From Sulfurimonas sp. (GTDB lineage Bacteria > Campylobacterota > Campylobacteria > Campylobacterales > Sulfurimonadaceae), in NCBI GenBank assembly GCA_016744115.1, contig JADGEZ010000015.1:1-50296 (forward strand): a stretch of DNA of 50,296 nucleotides. The letters are read 5' to 3'. Within the stretch, counting starts at the first letter, position 1, and every line of letters starts with the position of its first letter. The notes under the pieces were generated by a model. It searched no databases. It saw only the letters and a list, made by a program, of their open reading frames with translations, and was not told where the DNA came from. The translations under genes were made by a program, and so were the position numbers. Shown in pieces: positions 36,478-45,714 of this stretch.

Positions 36478-36680
36478 TTATGCTACATTTTCAACATAAT
36501 TCAAATATACATTCATTGGTTTTTTATAATTTAGGGAAGAGTGAAATCTTTTAAAATTATATTTATACATCCAGTTTTTTACTCCTTCTTTTAATTCTTT
36601 AATTTCACTATAGTCACTAACATGAATATTGTTACTTAACTTTCGCACATAGATTCCAATAAATCCATAGACTTAACTTG
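36478..36680 (-). pseudogene. IS3-family transposase (OrfB) C-terminal remnant
   Basis: On the minus strand an open frame reads GIYVRKLSNNIHVSDYSEIK and then ELKEGVKNWMYKYNFKRFHS, SLNYKKPMNVYLNYVENVA and a TAA at 36478-36480. The pattern YNFKRFHSSLNYKKPMNVY is the hallmark end of the IS3/IS150 integrase-type transposase, just after its last catalytic Glu. The rest of the transposase, including the DD residues, is gone and no start is present. It is a dead fragment about 65 codons long. Confidence 0.8.
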
Positions 36681-36689
36681 AATATTAAA

Positions 36690-36710
36690 GCCTATAAATA
36701 GGCACTTTTT
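36690..36710 (+). terminator. hairpin with T-run upstream of the IS4-type transposase
   Basis: GCCTA-TAAA-TAGGC (36690-36703) followed by ACTTTTT. On the plus strand it is a small rho-independent terminator 50 bases before the transposase ATG, the typical place for a structure that shields an IS from outside transcription. It also marks where the IS4-type element begins. Confidence 0.55.
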
Positions 36711-36754
36711 AGTATAATTTTGTTCCAATAACATCATTATAAAAGGCTTATTTT

Positions 36755-37438
36755 ATGGAACTTGCAAATTATATCAATTATGCTATGAAGAGTATATTAA
36801 AGAATCCTATCCTTGAAGTTTTATATGAGATAAATATTTCTAAAATACTTAAACAAAGTAACTTTGTAAAAAGAGATGTAGGCTATCCACCATTTGAGAT
36901 AATTTTACACTTCATTTATATGCTAGTGATGCAAAAGAGACAATCAACTTTTATAAAAAAGATAAAGCCATTACATAAAAAAGGTGAGTATAAGCTCCTC
37001 ATTATTGATGATACAGTTGAAGCTAAACGAGGTAAATTTATAGAAGGAAGTTGTAAATATATTTGGAGTAATAAAGAACATAGAAGTATTAATGCACTCA
37101 ATATTGTATCTCTAAACTATGCAGATTCACATTCTACTTTTCAACTTGACTTTGCTATTAAAATGAATGATAGCAAAAGAAAATCTATATCAGAATTTAC
37201 AACTAAACTTCATCATAGAAGTAATGCGTATCAAAGAAGAAGTGAAATCACTAAAGGCAAAAACACTCTTGCTATTGAGATGCTAGAGAGAGCTTTAGAT
37301 AATGGTGTTGAAGCTGATTATCTGCTTGTAGATAGCTGGTATTCTAAACCAAACTTCATAAAACAAGCGAATGACTTAGGGATGCCAATCATTGCAAGGC
37401 TTCCAAATAATAAACTCATTAGACTTCTTGCAAGTTAG
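36755..37438 (+). pseudogene. IS4-type DDE transposase with internal and C-terminal deletions
   Basis: The 227 residues carry the first catalytic Asp in LLIIDDTVEA (85) and the second in LLVDSWYSKPNF (193), but the third (Glu) region is missing. The protein ends NNKLIRLLAS, where the last codons (AGACTTCTTGCAAGT) are not transposase but the end sequence of the MITE-like element. About 60 residues also seem lost between QKRQSTFIKK and IKPLHKKGEY, where family members carry a helical linker. It cannot be active. The family call is from the D-to-D spacing and IDD/DSW motifs. Confidence 0.75.
37420..37433 (+). repeat. isolated 14-bp end of the MITE-like element
   Basis: TAGACTTCTTGCAA matches the outer end of the element at 9054-9067. 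The rest of the element is not there: the next bases (GTTAGATTTCC) differ. It coincides with the point where the IS4-type transposase loses its homology. It could be a deletion junction using this end as breakpoint, or chance for a 14-mer; its position argues for the former. Confidence 0.55.
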
Positions 37439-37472
37439 ATTTCCTTTAGTCACGGCTTTTTCACACAGTCTA

Positions 37473-37530
37473 TCATTCTGAACTTGATTCAGAATCTAGC
37501 ATAAGATACTAGACCATAAATTGGTATGAA
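37473..37530 (-). repeat. palindromic dispersed repeat, second copy
   Basis: Bases 37473-37505 are identical, inverted, to 21064-21096; the flank up to TTGGTATG (37527) is also similar to 21040-21063. It holds the same TTCTGAA/TTCAGAA stem. It lies just right of the truncated transposase and left of two small genes, as repeats of this type often mark accessory DNA borders. A degenerate third copy may exist at 36346-36375. Confidence 0.75.
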
Positions 37531-37556
37531 TCAGCCATTTCCTTTGATTTTTATGA

Positions 37557-37829
37557 TTATTTGTCGTAAAGTTTGGCTACCTCTGTCATAGCCGTAACCA
37601 GTTCTTCTCTAGTGTCAAAAACTAAGGTTGTTTTATTTTTCACCTCTTGATTTAATGGCGTAAAATCAAATACTAAAACATAATGCACCAGTTTTACTTT
37701 ACTTGCATTATCCTCCATCCATTCTAAACTCATCTCAGCCACCTCGCCGTACATATCGATAACAGCTGCTGGATACAGTCTTGTAATTTTGGATAAATTA
37801 ATGTCCCCATCTTTTGATTTATATATCAT
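37557..37829 (-). CDS. small protein of unknown function (90 residues)
   Basis: A soluble alpha/beta protein starting MIYKSKDGDINLSKITRLYP, ending with a helix (REELVTAMTEVAKLYDK). No known motif. Its first codons overlap the last 11 bases of the small membrane protein gene upstream, so the pair is translated together. I do not recognise the family. Confidence 0.6.
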   Translation of the reverse strand: MIYKSKDGDINLSKITRLYPAAVIDMYGEVAEMSLEWMEDNASKVKLVHYVLVFDFTPLNQEVKNKTTLVFDTREELVTAMTEVAKLYDK

Positions 37830-38070
37830 TTTCTGCCTTGTGAAGTGTCTTATTCATCTCACCCTTTTTCATTTTCATGTATGCCAAAAAACCAAAACCA
37901 GTTCCCGTTATAATAAAAAAGCCTCCTGTATAATCGTTTTTCTCAAACGCCATTATAATCCAACACACATCAGCAAACAAATACACAATAACCGCTTGAT
38001 AAATCTTTCCTTTGTATGTTAAAAATGCACCTATGTTTAAGAAGATTCCACCTAAAATTGCAAAACTCAT
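37819..38070 (-). CDS. small membrane protein (83 residues)
   Basis: Three hydrophobic stretches (about 2-20, 24-42 and 48-66) separated by short loops, with a charged cytoplasmic tail KMKKGEMNKTLHKAENDI. No family recognised. It is upstream of, and overlaps, the 90-residue gene. It is divergent from katA, with 150 bases between holding both promoters. Confidence 0.6.
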   Translation of the reverse strand: MSFAILGGIFLNIGAFLTYKGKIYQAVIVYLFADVCWIIMAFEKNDYTGGFFIITGTGFGFLAYMKMKKGEMNKTLHKAENDI

Positions 38071-38182
38071 ATCTTTCTCCGAAATTTGTTTAATTTTATA
38101 AATTATTATACTTAATTCTGTTTAATAAGAAGTTTACTAAAATAATTATATCTTAAGCTTTCAAGTGGCATATTTTATTAAA

Positions 38183-38197
38183 GGATAAAAATTATCC
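38183..38197. promoter_or_regulatory. inverted repeat upstream of katA
   Basis: GGATAA-AAA-TTATCC is a perfect 6-bp inverted repeat 23 bases before the katA start. A second A/T-rich imperfect palindrome (TTATAAATTATTATA, near 38095-38109) resembles Fur/PerR-type boxes. Catalase genes of Campylobacterota are often PerR controlled, so either may be an operator; this is inference from position. Confidence 0.35.
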
Positions 38198-38220
38198 AAC
38201 TTATTTTAAAAGGATTCCAA

Positions 38221-39648
38221 ATGAAAACGATAACAACAACAGCAGGTGAGCCTGTAGGAAGTCATCAAGATGCTTTAACAGCTGGTTCAAGAGGTCCTGT
38301 TTTGATGCAAGATTACTATTTAATGGAGAAATTAGCTCACCAAAATAGAGAAAGGATTCCAGAGCGTACTATGCACGCAAAAGGTTCAGGAGCACATGGC
38401 ACATTAAGTATAACTCATAATATTTCAAAATATACAAAAGCTAATATATTTAATGAAGTTGGTAAACAAACTCCTTTGTTTTTACGTTTTTCTACAGTTG
38501 CAGGTGAAAGAGGAGCAGCAGATGCAGAAAGAGATGTAAGAGGATTTGCAATAAAATTTTATACACAAGAGGGAAATTGGGATTTAGTAGGAAACAATAC
38601 ACCAGTATTTTTTGTAGCTGATCCTTATAAGTTTCCAGATTTTGCACATACTCAAAAAAGAGATCCAAGAACAAATATGAGAAGTACAACAGCAATGTGG
38701 GATTTTTGGTCTTTAACTCCTGAGAGTTTACACCAAATTACTATATTGTTTTCAGATCGTGGTTTACCTATAAGCTATAGACATATGCACGGTTTTGGCT
38801 CACATACTTATAGTTTTATAAACAAAGAAAATAAAAGAACATGGGTAAAGTTTCATTTTGTGACGCAACAAGGTATCAAAAATATGACTAATGAAGAGGG
38901 AAATAAAATCATTGCTCAAGATAGAGAAAGTTCACAAAAAGATTTATATGAATCAATTGAAAATGAGCAATATCCAAAATGGGATTTTAAAATACAAGTG
39001 ATGAGTGATGAGCAAGCTCAAAACCATAAAGATAATCCATTTGATTTAACGAAGGTTTGGTCTAAAAAAGAATATCCTTTAATAGATGTTGGGGTACTAG
39101 AGTTAAATAAAAATCCAAATAATTATTTCAATGAAGTAGAACAAGCTGCTTTTAGTCCCTCAAATACAGTCCCAGGAATTGGACTCTCCCCTGATAAAAT
39201 GTTACAAGCTAGAGGATTTGCATATCCAGATGCACAAAGATATAGAGTAGGAACACATTATGAAGCCCTACCTATTAACAGACCTTTAAATGAAGTAAAT
39301 ACTTATCATAAAGATGGTTCTATGAATTTTGAAGATATTACTAAAGAAGCTGCATTAATTTATGAACCAAATAGTTTTGGTGGTGCAAAAGAAGACCCTC
39401 AATACTTAGAACCAGCCTTAGAATTAGATGGAGATGCACAAAGATATGATAGAAATACAGATAATGACCATTTTTATCAATCAAGAGATCTATTTAACCT
39501 TATGAATAATGATCAACAAAATCAACTCTTCTCAAACATAGCAGAAGCTATGCAAGGTGTGCCATTAGATATTATAGATAAGCAGTTAGCTCTTTTTGAA
39601 CAAATTTCAAGTGAATATGCCAATGGTGTAAAAAGAGCATTATTATGA
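38221..39648 (+). CDS. katA: haem catalase
   Basis: The 475-residue clade 3-type small-subunit catalase has its catalytic His 52 in [13 protein letters not shown], the distal Asn region in VGNNTPVFF, and the haem-ligand Tyr near residue 335 in [14 protein letters not shown]. It breaks down H2O2 in the cytoplasm. AAAAGGATTCCAA supports the ATG. The next gene, an ankyrin protein, overlaps by four bases (ATGA). In C. jejuni the equivalent neighbour (Cj1386) delivers haemin to KatA, so the two are a functional pair. Confidence 0.97.
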   Translation: MKTITTTAGEPVGSHQDALTAGSRGPVLMQDYYLMEKLAHQNRERIPERTMHAKGSGAHGTLSITHNISKYTKANIFNEVGKQTPLFLRFSTVAGERGAADAERDVRGFAIKFYTQEGNWDLVGNNTPVFFVADPYKFPDFAHTQKRDPRTNMRSTTAMWDFWSLTPESLHQITILFSDRGLPISYRHMHGFGSHTYSFINKENKRTWVKFHFVTQQGIKNMTNEEGNKIIAQDRESSQKDLYESIENEQYPKWDFKIQVMSDEQAQNHKDNPFDLTKVWSKKEYPLIDVGVLELNKNPNNYFNEVEQAAFSPSNTVPGIGLSPDKMLQARGFAYPDAQRYRVGTHYEALPINRPLNEVNTYHKDGSMNFEDITKEAALIYEPNSFGGAKEDPQYLEPALELDGDAQRYDRNTDNDHFYQSRDLFNLMNNDQQNQLFSNIAEAMQGVPLDIIDKQLALFEQISSEYANGVKRALL

Positions 39649-40139
39649 AAATATCACAAGAAGAAGAAATAAGATATGAGCAGCTCCAGCTAATGGCTTT
39701 AGATTTTGCAAGAGATGGACTAACTAATGATTTAGAGCAAATGATAAAGCACGGTATGAATGTAGATTTATCTACTTTAAAAGATGATACATTATTAATG
39801 TTAGCAACTTATAATGGAAATTTAGAAACTTCTAAAATGTTACTTAACTATGGTGCTAGTATAGATAAAATAAATCAAAGAGGACAAACTCCCTTAGAAG
39901 GAGTTTGTTTTAAAGGAGATTTAAATATAGTAAAATTACTAGTTCAAAATGGTGCAAACTTTAAAGGTAAAGCTATAGCCTATGCCTCAATGTTTGGAAA
40001 TAAGGATATAGTAGAGTACTTAAAAAAGCGAGGGGCAGATAAAAAAGTATTCAAAGTATTTGATACAAATTTTATTGTTGCTATTACAGCTTATATAAAA
40101 AACTATAAAATTCCATATTTAAATAGAGTTAGAATTTAA
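39645..40139 (+). CDS. ankyrin-repeat partner of catalase
   Basis: The 164-residue protein carries three to four ankyrin repeats (about 40-135; [20 protein letters not shown] and [20 protein letters not shown]), with no signal peptide. It is coupled to katA by an ATGA overlap. In Campylobacter jejuni the same-position ankyrin protein Cj1386 binds haemin and passes it to KatA, so a haem-delivery role is likely. Its end overlaps the convergent flavoprotein gene by 21 bases. Confidence 0.85.
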   Translation: MKISQEEEIRYEQLQLMALDFARDGLTNDLEQMIKHGMNVDLSTLKDDTLLMLATYNGNLETSKMLLNYGASIDKINQRGQTPLEGVCFKGDLNIVKLLVQNGANFKGKAIAYASMFGNKDIVEYLKKRGADKKVFKVFDTNFIVAITAYIKNYKIPYLNRVRI

Positions 40140-41273
40140 CGCCCTTGCGCAAAGAACCCCACTAGAAAAAGCCCATTGGAAGTTATATCCACCTAACTCG
40201 CCTGTAACATCTACCACTTCACCTATGTAGTATAGATTTTTTATCTTTTGAGATTCCAAGGTTTTTTCATCTAGTTCTTTGGCTAAAATTCCTCCACGAG
40301 AAACCTCAGCCTTTGTAAAACCAAAGTTACCAGCTGGAGCAAACTCGTAGTTATGAATGGCTGCTAGCTTTTCTTTCATACTTGAAGTTATTTTTCTGCA
40401 CTCTATATCTTGCACATCTATCGCACTTAAAAGTGCTTTTGAGAGTCTTTTTGGAAGAGGGATTACTGAACTCAATAGTTTTTTACTGTTTTTACTTAAT
40501 GCGAAAATGCTATCATTTGGTAAAAAATCTATACTTATGTTTCCTTTTTTCCAATAAAGTGATGTTGATAGAATACAAGGACCACTAATACCCTTGTGGG
40601 CAAAAAGCATCTCTTCTTTGAGTAGTTTTTCATCTACTCTTATATGCACATAACACGATAAACCACTTAAGTCTTTCATCCAAAACTCTTTGGGTTGTAA
40701 AGTCATACCAACAAGTGCTGGAGTAAATTCTTTTACTTTTATGTCAAAACTTTTAGCAATACTCAAACCTATATCTGATGCACCTAATGTTTTAAAACTT
40801 TTTCCTCCTGTTGCTACTACTAAATTATTTGTCATAAAAAGCCCCTTTGATGTTGTCACTTCAAAAATGTCATCTATTTTTTTTACTAATATTACAGTTG
40901 TATTAAGTAATATTTCTGCCTTAGAGGATTGTTTTTTCAAAACATTTATAATCTCATCAGAAGAGTTAGGACAAAAATAATAACGGTTTTTTCTAATCAC
41001 TGCTTGAATGTTATTTCGCTGTAGGAACTCCAGTAAGTCATCTTTTGAAAAAACTTCTAAAGCACTCCTAACTAAAGAAGCATCTCCATCAAAATTATCA
41101 CAACTTAGCTCAACATTGGTGATGTTACATTTACCGCCACCTGAGACTTTTAATTTTTGTGCTAGTTTTGGATTATTATCTATTATCGCTACATCTAAGG
41201 AAGACTTTAAATGACTAGCACACATAAGTGAACTAGCCCCACCACCAAGGATTAATACATCATATATTTTCAT
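40119..41273 (-). CDS. YhiN/HI0933-type FAD-dependent oxidoreductase
   Basis: The 384-residue flavoprotein has an N-terminal FAD-binding motif LILGGGASSLMCA (8-20), the family hallmark SGGGKCNITN (44-53), VVATGGKSFKTLGASDIG, and the closing GELGGYNFQWAFSSG. The reaction of this widespread family is unknown. It lies between two plus-strand units and is probably a single-gene unit, divergent from rimO with about 48 bases between start codons. Confidence 0.85.
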   Translation of the reverse strand: MKIYDVLILGGGASSLMCASHLKSSLDVAIIDNNPKLAQKLKVSGGGKCNITNVELSCDNFDGDASLVRSALEVFSKDDLLEFLQRNNIQAVIRKNRYYFCPNSSDEIINVLKKQSSKAEILLNTTVILVKKIDDIFEVTTSKGLFMTNNLVVATGGKSFKTLGASDIGLSIAKSFDIKVKEFTPALVGMTLQPKEFWMKDLSGLSCYVHIRVDEKLLKEEMLFAHKGISGPCILSTSLYWKKGNISIDFLPNDSIFALSKNSKKLLSSVIPLPKRLSKALLSAIDVQDIECRKITSSMKEKLAAIHNYEFAPAGNFGFTKAEVSRGGILAKELDEKTLESQKIKNLYYIGEVVDVTGELGGYNFQWAFSSGVLCARALNSNSI

Positions 41274-41321
41274 AAAGAGATTATACGATATAATTACAAA
41301 AAATATTTATAAAGTGAAATA

Positions 41322-42635
41322 ATGAGCAACAAACTACACATAGTATCTCTAGGCTGTACGAAAAATCTTGTCGATTCAGAAGTGATGATGGGGAAACTTC
41401 AAAACTTTCAATTAACGGATGATAGCGATGATGCTGATGTAATCATTGTCAATACTTGTGGATTTATTGACGCTGCTAAAGAGGAGTCTATAAATACGGT
41501 TCTTTCTCTTGATGATAAAAGAAAAGAAGATTCTCTTTTAGTGATGGCTGGATGTTTAAGTGAGAGATATAAAGACGACTTGATGGAACAAATCCCAGAA
41601 GTTGATATATTTACAGGAGTGGGAGATTATGATCATATTGACGAGCTTTTAGTCGAGAAAAAAAGCCGTTTTTCTGATGAGGTTTATCTTATTGATGGAG
41701 CAGAGCGAATAGTGACTGGTTCAACTTACCACGCTTACATAAAACTCTCCGAGGGCTGTAATCAAACTTGTAGCTTTTGTGCTATCCCCTCTTTTAAAGG
41801 CAAACTTAATTCTCGTAACCTAGACTCAATTGCTGCAGAAGTAGAAGGTCTTGTTAAAAAAGGCTACTATGATTTTTCTTTTGTATCTCAAGATTCTAGT
41901 TCTTATCTGCGTGATCAAAATATCAAAGATGGGCTAAGTCTTTTAATCCAAAGAATTGAACTCATAGAGGGTGTGACATCTGCTAGGATTTTATATCTTT
42001 ACCCCTCAACTACTAGCTTGCGTTTACTTAAAAACATCGCTAAAAGTAGCGTTTTTCATAACTATTTTGATATGCCGATTCAACATATAAACGATGATAT
42101 GCTTCGCTTAATGAAACGAGGTTTTGGCAAGGATAAAACTCTTGAACTCTTAAACTTTATGAGAAAGCTTCCTAACTCTTTTGTCAGAACAAGCTTTATA
42201 GTTGGTCATCCTGAAGAAACTCAAGAGATGTTTGATGAGATGTGCGAGTTCGCATCAAACTTTGGCTTTGATAGAGTCAATGTTTTTTCTTATTCTGATG
42301 AAGAAACTACATCTGCTTATGATATGAAAAATAAAATCTCTTCTGAAGTAATCGCTCAAAGAGCTGAGATTTTAGGAGCTATTACGGATGAATGTATGCA
42401 AAAATCTTTATCTCAAGAAATAAACCAAGAGATAGAGCTTATTATTGATGGAGAGAGTGATGAGCATGAGTATCTCCTCAGTGCTAGAAAAACTATCTGG
42501 GCACCTGAAATTGATGGCGAAATTTATGTTAATGACCGCACTAAAGATGAGAACTTAGACTACGCTAGGATTTATAAAGCCAAAGTAACTGAGCTTGTAG
42601 GAAACATCTTAACTGCTACTGTGGATAATGCTTAA
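41322..42635 (+). CDS. rimO: ribosomal protein S12 methylthiotransferase RimO
   Basis: The 437-residue radical-SAM enzyme has MTTase cysteines 12, 47 and about 82 (SLGCTKNLVDSE, NTCGF, AGCLSE), the radical-SAM triad CNQTCSFC (146, 150, 153), and a TRAM domain at the end. The start SLGCTKNLVDSE is characteristic of RimO rather than MiaB; MiaB is separately encoded at 47592. A TATAAT box lies at 41289-41294. It overlaps tilS by 8 bases. Confidence 0.95.
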   Translation: MSNKLHIVSLGCTKNLVDSEVMMGKLQNFQLTDDSDDADVIIVNTCGFIDAAKEESINTVLSLDDKRKEDSLLVMAGCLSERYKDDLMEQIPEVDIFTGVGDYDHIDELLVEKKSRFSDEVYLIDGAERIVTGSTYHAYIKLSEGCNQTCSFCAIPSFKGKLNSRNLDSIAAEVEGLVKKGYYDFSFVSQDSSSYLRDQNIKDGLSLLIQRIELIEGVTSARILYLYPSTTSLRLLKNIAKSSVFHNYFDMPIQHINDDMLRLMKRGFGKDKTLELLNFMRKLPNSFVRTSFIVGHPEETQEMFDEMCEFASNFGFDRVNVFSYSDEETTSAYDMKNKISSEVIAQRAEILGAITDECMQKSLSQEINQEIELIIDGESDEHEYLLSARKTIWAPEIDGEIYVNDRTKDENLDYARIYKAKVTELVGNILTATVDNA

Positions 42636-43638
42636 ACTCTCTACACTAGAATCTTTAAGAGATAAAAAAAATCTTCTTGCATTCTCCGCAGGAGTTGATT
42701 CAACCGCACTTTTCTTCTTGCTCCTTGATGCTAAAATTGACTTTGACATAGCCATAGTAGATTATGCTGTGAGAGAACAAAGCATGCAAGAAATAGCCTA
42801 TGCTAATAAACTTGCAAAAAAATACAATCTTACTTGCCATCATCTCAATGCTCCAAAAATAGATAAAAATTTTGAAGCCAATGCTAGAAAAATAAGATAT
42901 GATTTTTTTGAGAAACTTATAAAAGAAAATTACTATGAGAATCTTTTAACCGCACATCACCTAGGCGATAGGCTTGAATGGATGTTAATGCAGTTTTGTA
43001 AAGGTGCAGGATGCTTAGAACTTGCTAAAATGAAAGAGTTTGACAAAAGAGAAAAGTACCATCTAGTTCGTCCACTTTTACATCTGGATAAATCAGAACT
43101 TTTAAGCTATTTACAAAAGAGTAATATTCACTATTTTGAAGATCAAAGCAATCTAGATTTAAGTATTAAAAGAAATTCATTTCGACATAAATACTCAAAT
43201 CCAATGTTACAAGAGCATCTACAAGGAATTAAAAAAAGTTTTGAGTATGTAGACAAGGATATAAAAAGCCTTGATAAAGAGATGCAAATACATAGCATCA
43301 AAAAACTTTTTTACTTCCAAAGTTCAAATAATAAAATAGCTGATATTAGAACCATAGATGCGTACTTAAAACAAAATGATTATATGCTTAGTGCAAAAGA
43401 GAGAGCCTCACTTGAGATAAATAAAACTCAAATAGTGGGTAGAAAGTTCCTTATAAACCAAGAGCATAGTTTCATTTTTTTATTAGCTTGCCAAACGCAA
43501 AAAAACACTCTTCCAAAAGAGTTTAAAGAACAATGCAGATTACTTAAAATAGAACCTAAACTAAGACCTTATCTGTATGAAAATAAAACTGTCTTTTTAA
43601 AAGTTAAACTTTTACTCGCTAGCATCACTCATGCTTAA
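42628..43638 (+). CDS. tilS: tRNA(Ile)-lysidine synthase
   Basis: The 336-residue protein has the PP-loop in LLAFSAGVDSTALFF (about 16-30; SAGVDS in place of the usual SGGxDS) and LTAHHLGDRLEWMLMQFCKG. It converts C34 of the CAT-anticodon tRNA-Ile to lysidine, needed to read AUA. Short length is usual in the Campylobacterota. Overlap with rimO shows the two are translated together. Its last 27 bases overlap the end of the opposing PilO-like gene. Confidence 0.93.
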   Translation: MLKLSTLESLRDKKNLLAFSAGVDSTALFFLLLDAKIDFDIAIVDYAVREQSMQEIAYANKLAKKYNLTCHHLNAPKIDKNFEANARKIRYDFFEKLIKENYYENLLTAHHLGDRLEWMLMQFCKGAGCLELAKMKEFDKREKYHLVRPLLHLDKSELLSYLQKSNIHYFEDQSNLDLSIKRNSFRHKYSNPMLQEHLQGIKKSFEYVDKDIKSLDKEMQIHSIKKLFYFQSSNNKIADIRTIDAYLKQNDYMLSAKERASLEINKTQIVGRKFLINQEHSFIFLLACQTQKNTLPKEFKEQCRLLKIEPKLRPYLYENKTVFLKVKLLLASITHA

Positions 43639-44175
43639 GTCTGTTTGATTACTATCTTTTGTAATGCCATATACTTTCATCGTAAAACTAGAGCGAATTA
43701 TATCATTGACTCGTTTAAATTTTATAGGAAAATTTACAGCTATTATCCAGTCACTTCTATTTACTTCATCTAAAAACTCATAAAAGCTTTGTGGTGAATT
43801 TATCTGTGATGTTGTATTGACCTCATAAACACTAAATTTTTCCTCATTTTTTTGCTTTTCTGTGGATGATACTATAAGTGATATAAAATGTGCACTATGA
43901 ATATTTTGAAATCGTATAGCATCAAATTTTCTATCAAAAGCTTTTATAATATTTCTATTTTCACTTTTTAGTTTTGTTACTTCTTCTAAAACTTCATCTC
44001 TATAATCTTTATATTGTTTTAATTCTTTAAAATCTTTTCGCATCTCAAATTTATTACTTCTATATTCTTGTCCCTTAGGGATTAAAAGTGAAAAAGAAAA
44101 AATAAATACAAAAAATAAAAGAAAAATAGAAAGGGATAATAAATAAATATTTTGTCTTGAACTGTTAATATTCAT
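43612..44175 (-). CDS. PilO-like pilus/transformation protein
   Basis: The 187 residues begin with a short cytoplasmic segment, one membrane helix (12-32), a coiled coil (FEMRKDFKELKQYKDYRDEV) and a small periplasmic domain, the layout of PilO/GspM-like inner-membrane proteins. It is the last gene of the set whose first two members look like PilM and PilN, so it likely forms the alignment complex of a type IV pilus or the Campylobacter-type transformation (Cts) system. Sequence similarity alone is weak. Confidence 0.55.
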   Translation of the reverse strand: MNINSSRQNIYLLSLSIFLLFFVFIFSFSLLIPKGQEYRSNKFEMRKDFKELKQYKDYRDEVLEEVTKLKSENRNIIKAFDRKFDAIRFQNIHSAHFISLIVSSTEKQKNEEKFSVYEVNTTSQINSPQSFYEFLDEVNRSDWIIAVNFPIKFKRVNDIIRSSFTMKVYGITKDSNQTDLSMSDASE

Positions 44176-44704
44176 CTTTTTCTTCCTCTTTAGTTTCTTC
44201 TTTTATATCTACATAGTTAGTTGAGACAAACCGCAACCAACCATTTTGAGCTGGATAAAAACTACTGTAAGTACGATGAAATATAGAACGAAGTGGTGCT
44301 TGGAGCATAAAATTATACACATCTTTATTTGGTGTGATTCCATATAAAATAAGACCATTTTCCAGAAGGTTTGCCTCTGATAAAGTTATTCTTTGTGGAA
44401 CTAAATCAAACATATTTACTATCGAATCTTTTAAAACTGTATTTTTCGTGTAAATACTTTGAGATAAAGCACTCTCATTTCTAATGAAAGATATACTGTC
44501 TTCAATGTTTTTTATCTCTTTGATTGTAAATGTTTTAGCATGTAAAACTTCTTGTTTTTCTTTCTTAAACATATAATCTTTAAAAAGTAAAAAAGTGTAG
44601 GTAAACACTAACATTCCAATTGTTATACCGAAAAAAACGCTTAGAAGGTGTATCTCTGGAGTAAAGACAGATTTTTTTCTAGGACGGATGTAACTATATT
44701 TCAT
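44165..44704 (-). CDS. PilN-like pilus/transformation protein
   Basis: The 179 residues have a cytoplasmic N-terminus with a basic patch (YIRPRKKSVFTPEIHLLSVF), one membrane helix (about 21-45) and a periplasmic coiled coil plus alpha/beta domain, as in PilN. It overlaps the PilM-like gene by four bases and the PilO-like gene by 11 bases. Its highly charged C-terminus (KEETKEEEKDEY) is unusual. Confidence 0.55.
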   Translation of the reverse strand: MKYSYIRPRKKSVFTPEIHLLSVFFGITIGMLVFTYTFLLFKDYMFKKEKQEVLHAKTFTIKEIKNIEDSISFIRNESALSQSIYTKNTVLKDSIVNMFDLVPQRITLSEANLLENGLILYGITPNKDVYNFMLQAPLRSIFHRTYSSFYPAQNGWLRFVSTNYVDIKEETKEEEKDEY

Positions 44705-45714
44705 TCTAGTTCCATTTTAGTAACCTGAGACACTTCTACGCATAAATCTACTTTCCTTATATAAACATTTATAAACATCTCTTCTTCTAAAAATTTTTTC
44801 AAATCATTACTCTTACATGCACCATCAGCAATATATAAATTTTCAATAAATTCACTCTCAAATTTTTCATTTTGATAAAAATTATTTATTGAACTTTGAA
44901 TTAAAAGAAACCTTTGATAATCTTTATGTACTTTAGCAGAATCTGTAATAAAGATACCACCTTTTTCACTTGCTTCTTCTGTTTCTTTGGTGTCATCAAA
45001 CTCATCAAGCTCTTCTATAGAATCTAAATCCGCAATATCACCGAAATCACCAAATTCATCAAGTTGATCAAGTTCATCAAGACTTTCCATCTTCTCTAAA
45101 TCAATACTAGTATTATCATCATCTAAATTAATGTCACTTAACTCTGTCTCTTCTATAACTAAATCATTTTTATCAATATCCAAGCTTATATCCATGTGTT
45201 CAGCATACAACAATTTAGATTCTTTAAATACACCCATACTTAAAGAATCTTCTTCTAATAAAATATACATAGCAACATTTTCATGAATTTTATCTTTAAA
45301 AAAATTCCTTAGTATAATAAATGGAGAAAATATAAAATCTACTCCAATCTTTTCATAAGTTTTTTCAATATTGTAAAGATCACTTTTAGACGTATAATAA
45401 GACCATTTTTTATCATAGCATTTATATTCACTAGAACTCAAATCATAATATGAATTTATTTGATGTTTTGAACATGTCGGTATTGCCCCCTGAGATGGAG
45501 ATGTATCTAAAATAGAAATATAAAAAAAAGGTGATTCTCTTGTAAATGAGTATATATATTCATACATTTTTAGACTTAATATCTCTGTTTCAAACTCGGA
45601 TTTATCAGTATTAACAATACCTTTTTTATTTAAAAGCTCTATATAGACAATAGTTTTTGAATCTCTTCTTACAATACTTACAATTACTTTTAAATATAAA
45701 AATTCTAAGATCAT
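44701..45714 (-). CDS. PilM-like protein with a long acidic insert
   Basis: The 337 residues lack membrane segments, apart from a hydrophobic first stretch. Folded parts flank a low-complexity acidic insert at residues 176-252 (about half Asp/Glu, with LDELDQLDEFGDFGDIADLD). Position directly before the PilN- and PilO-like genes suggests a PilM/GspL role as the cytoplasmic ring of the pilus base; Campylobacter transformation (Cts) proteins are an alternative. It has four cysteines in the first 110 residues. The ATG overlaps the Xer stop (ATGA-type). Confidence 0.5.
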   Translation of the reverse strand: MILEFLYLKVIVSIVRRDSKTIVYIELLNKKGIVNTDKSEFETEILSLKMYEYIYSFTRESPFFYISILDTSPSQGAIPTCSKHQINSYYDLSSSEYKCYDKKWSYYTSKSDLYNIEKTYEKIGVDFIFSPFIILRNFFKDKIHENVAMYILLEEDSLSMGVFKESKLLYAEHMDISLDIDKNDLVIEETELSDINLDDDNTSIDLEKMESLDELDQLDEFGDFGDIADLDSIEELDEFDDTKETEEASEKGGIFITDSAKVHKDYQRFLLIQSSINNFYQNEKFESEFIENLYIADGACKSNDLKKFLEEEMFINVYIRKVDLCVEVSQVTKMELE

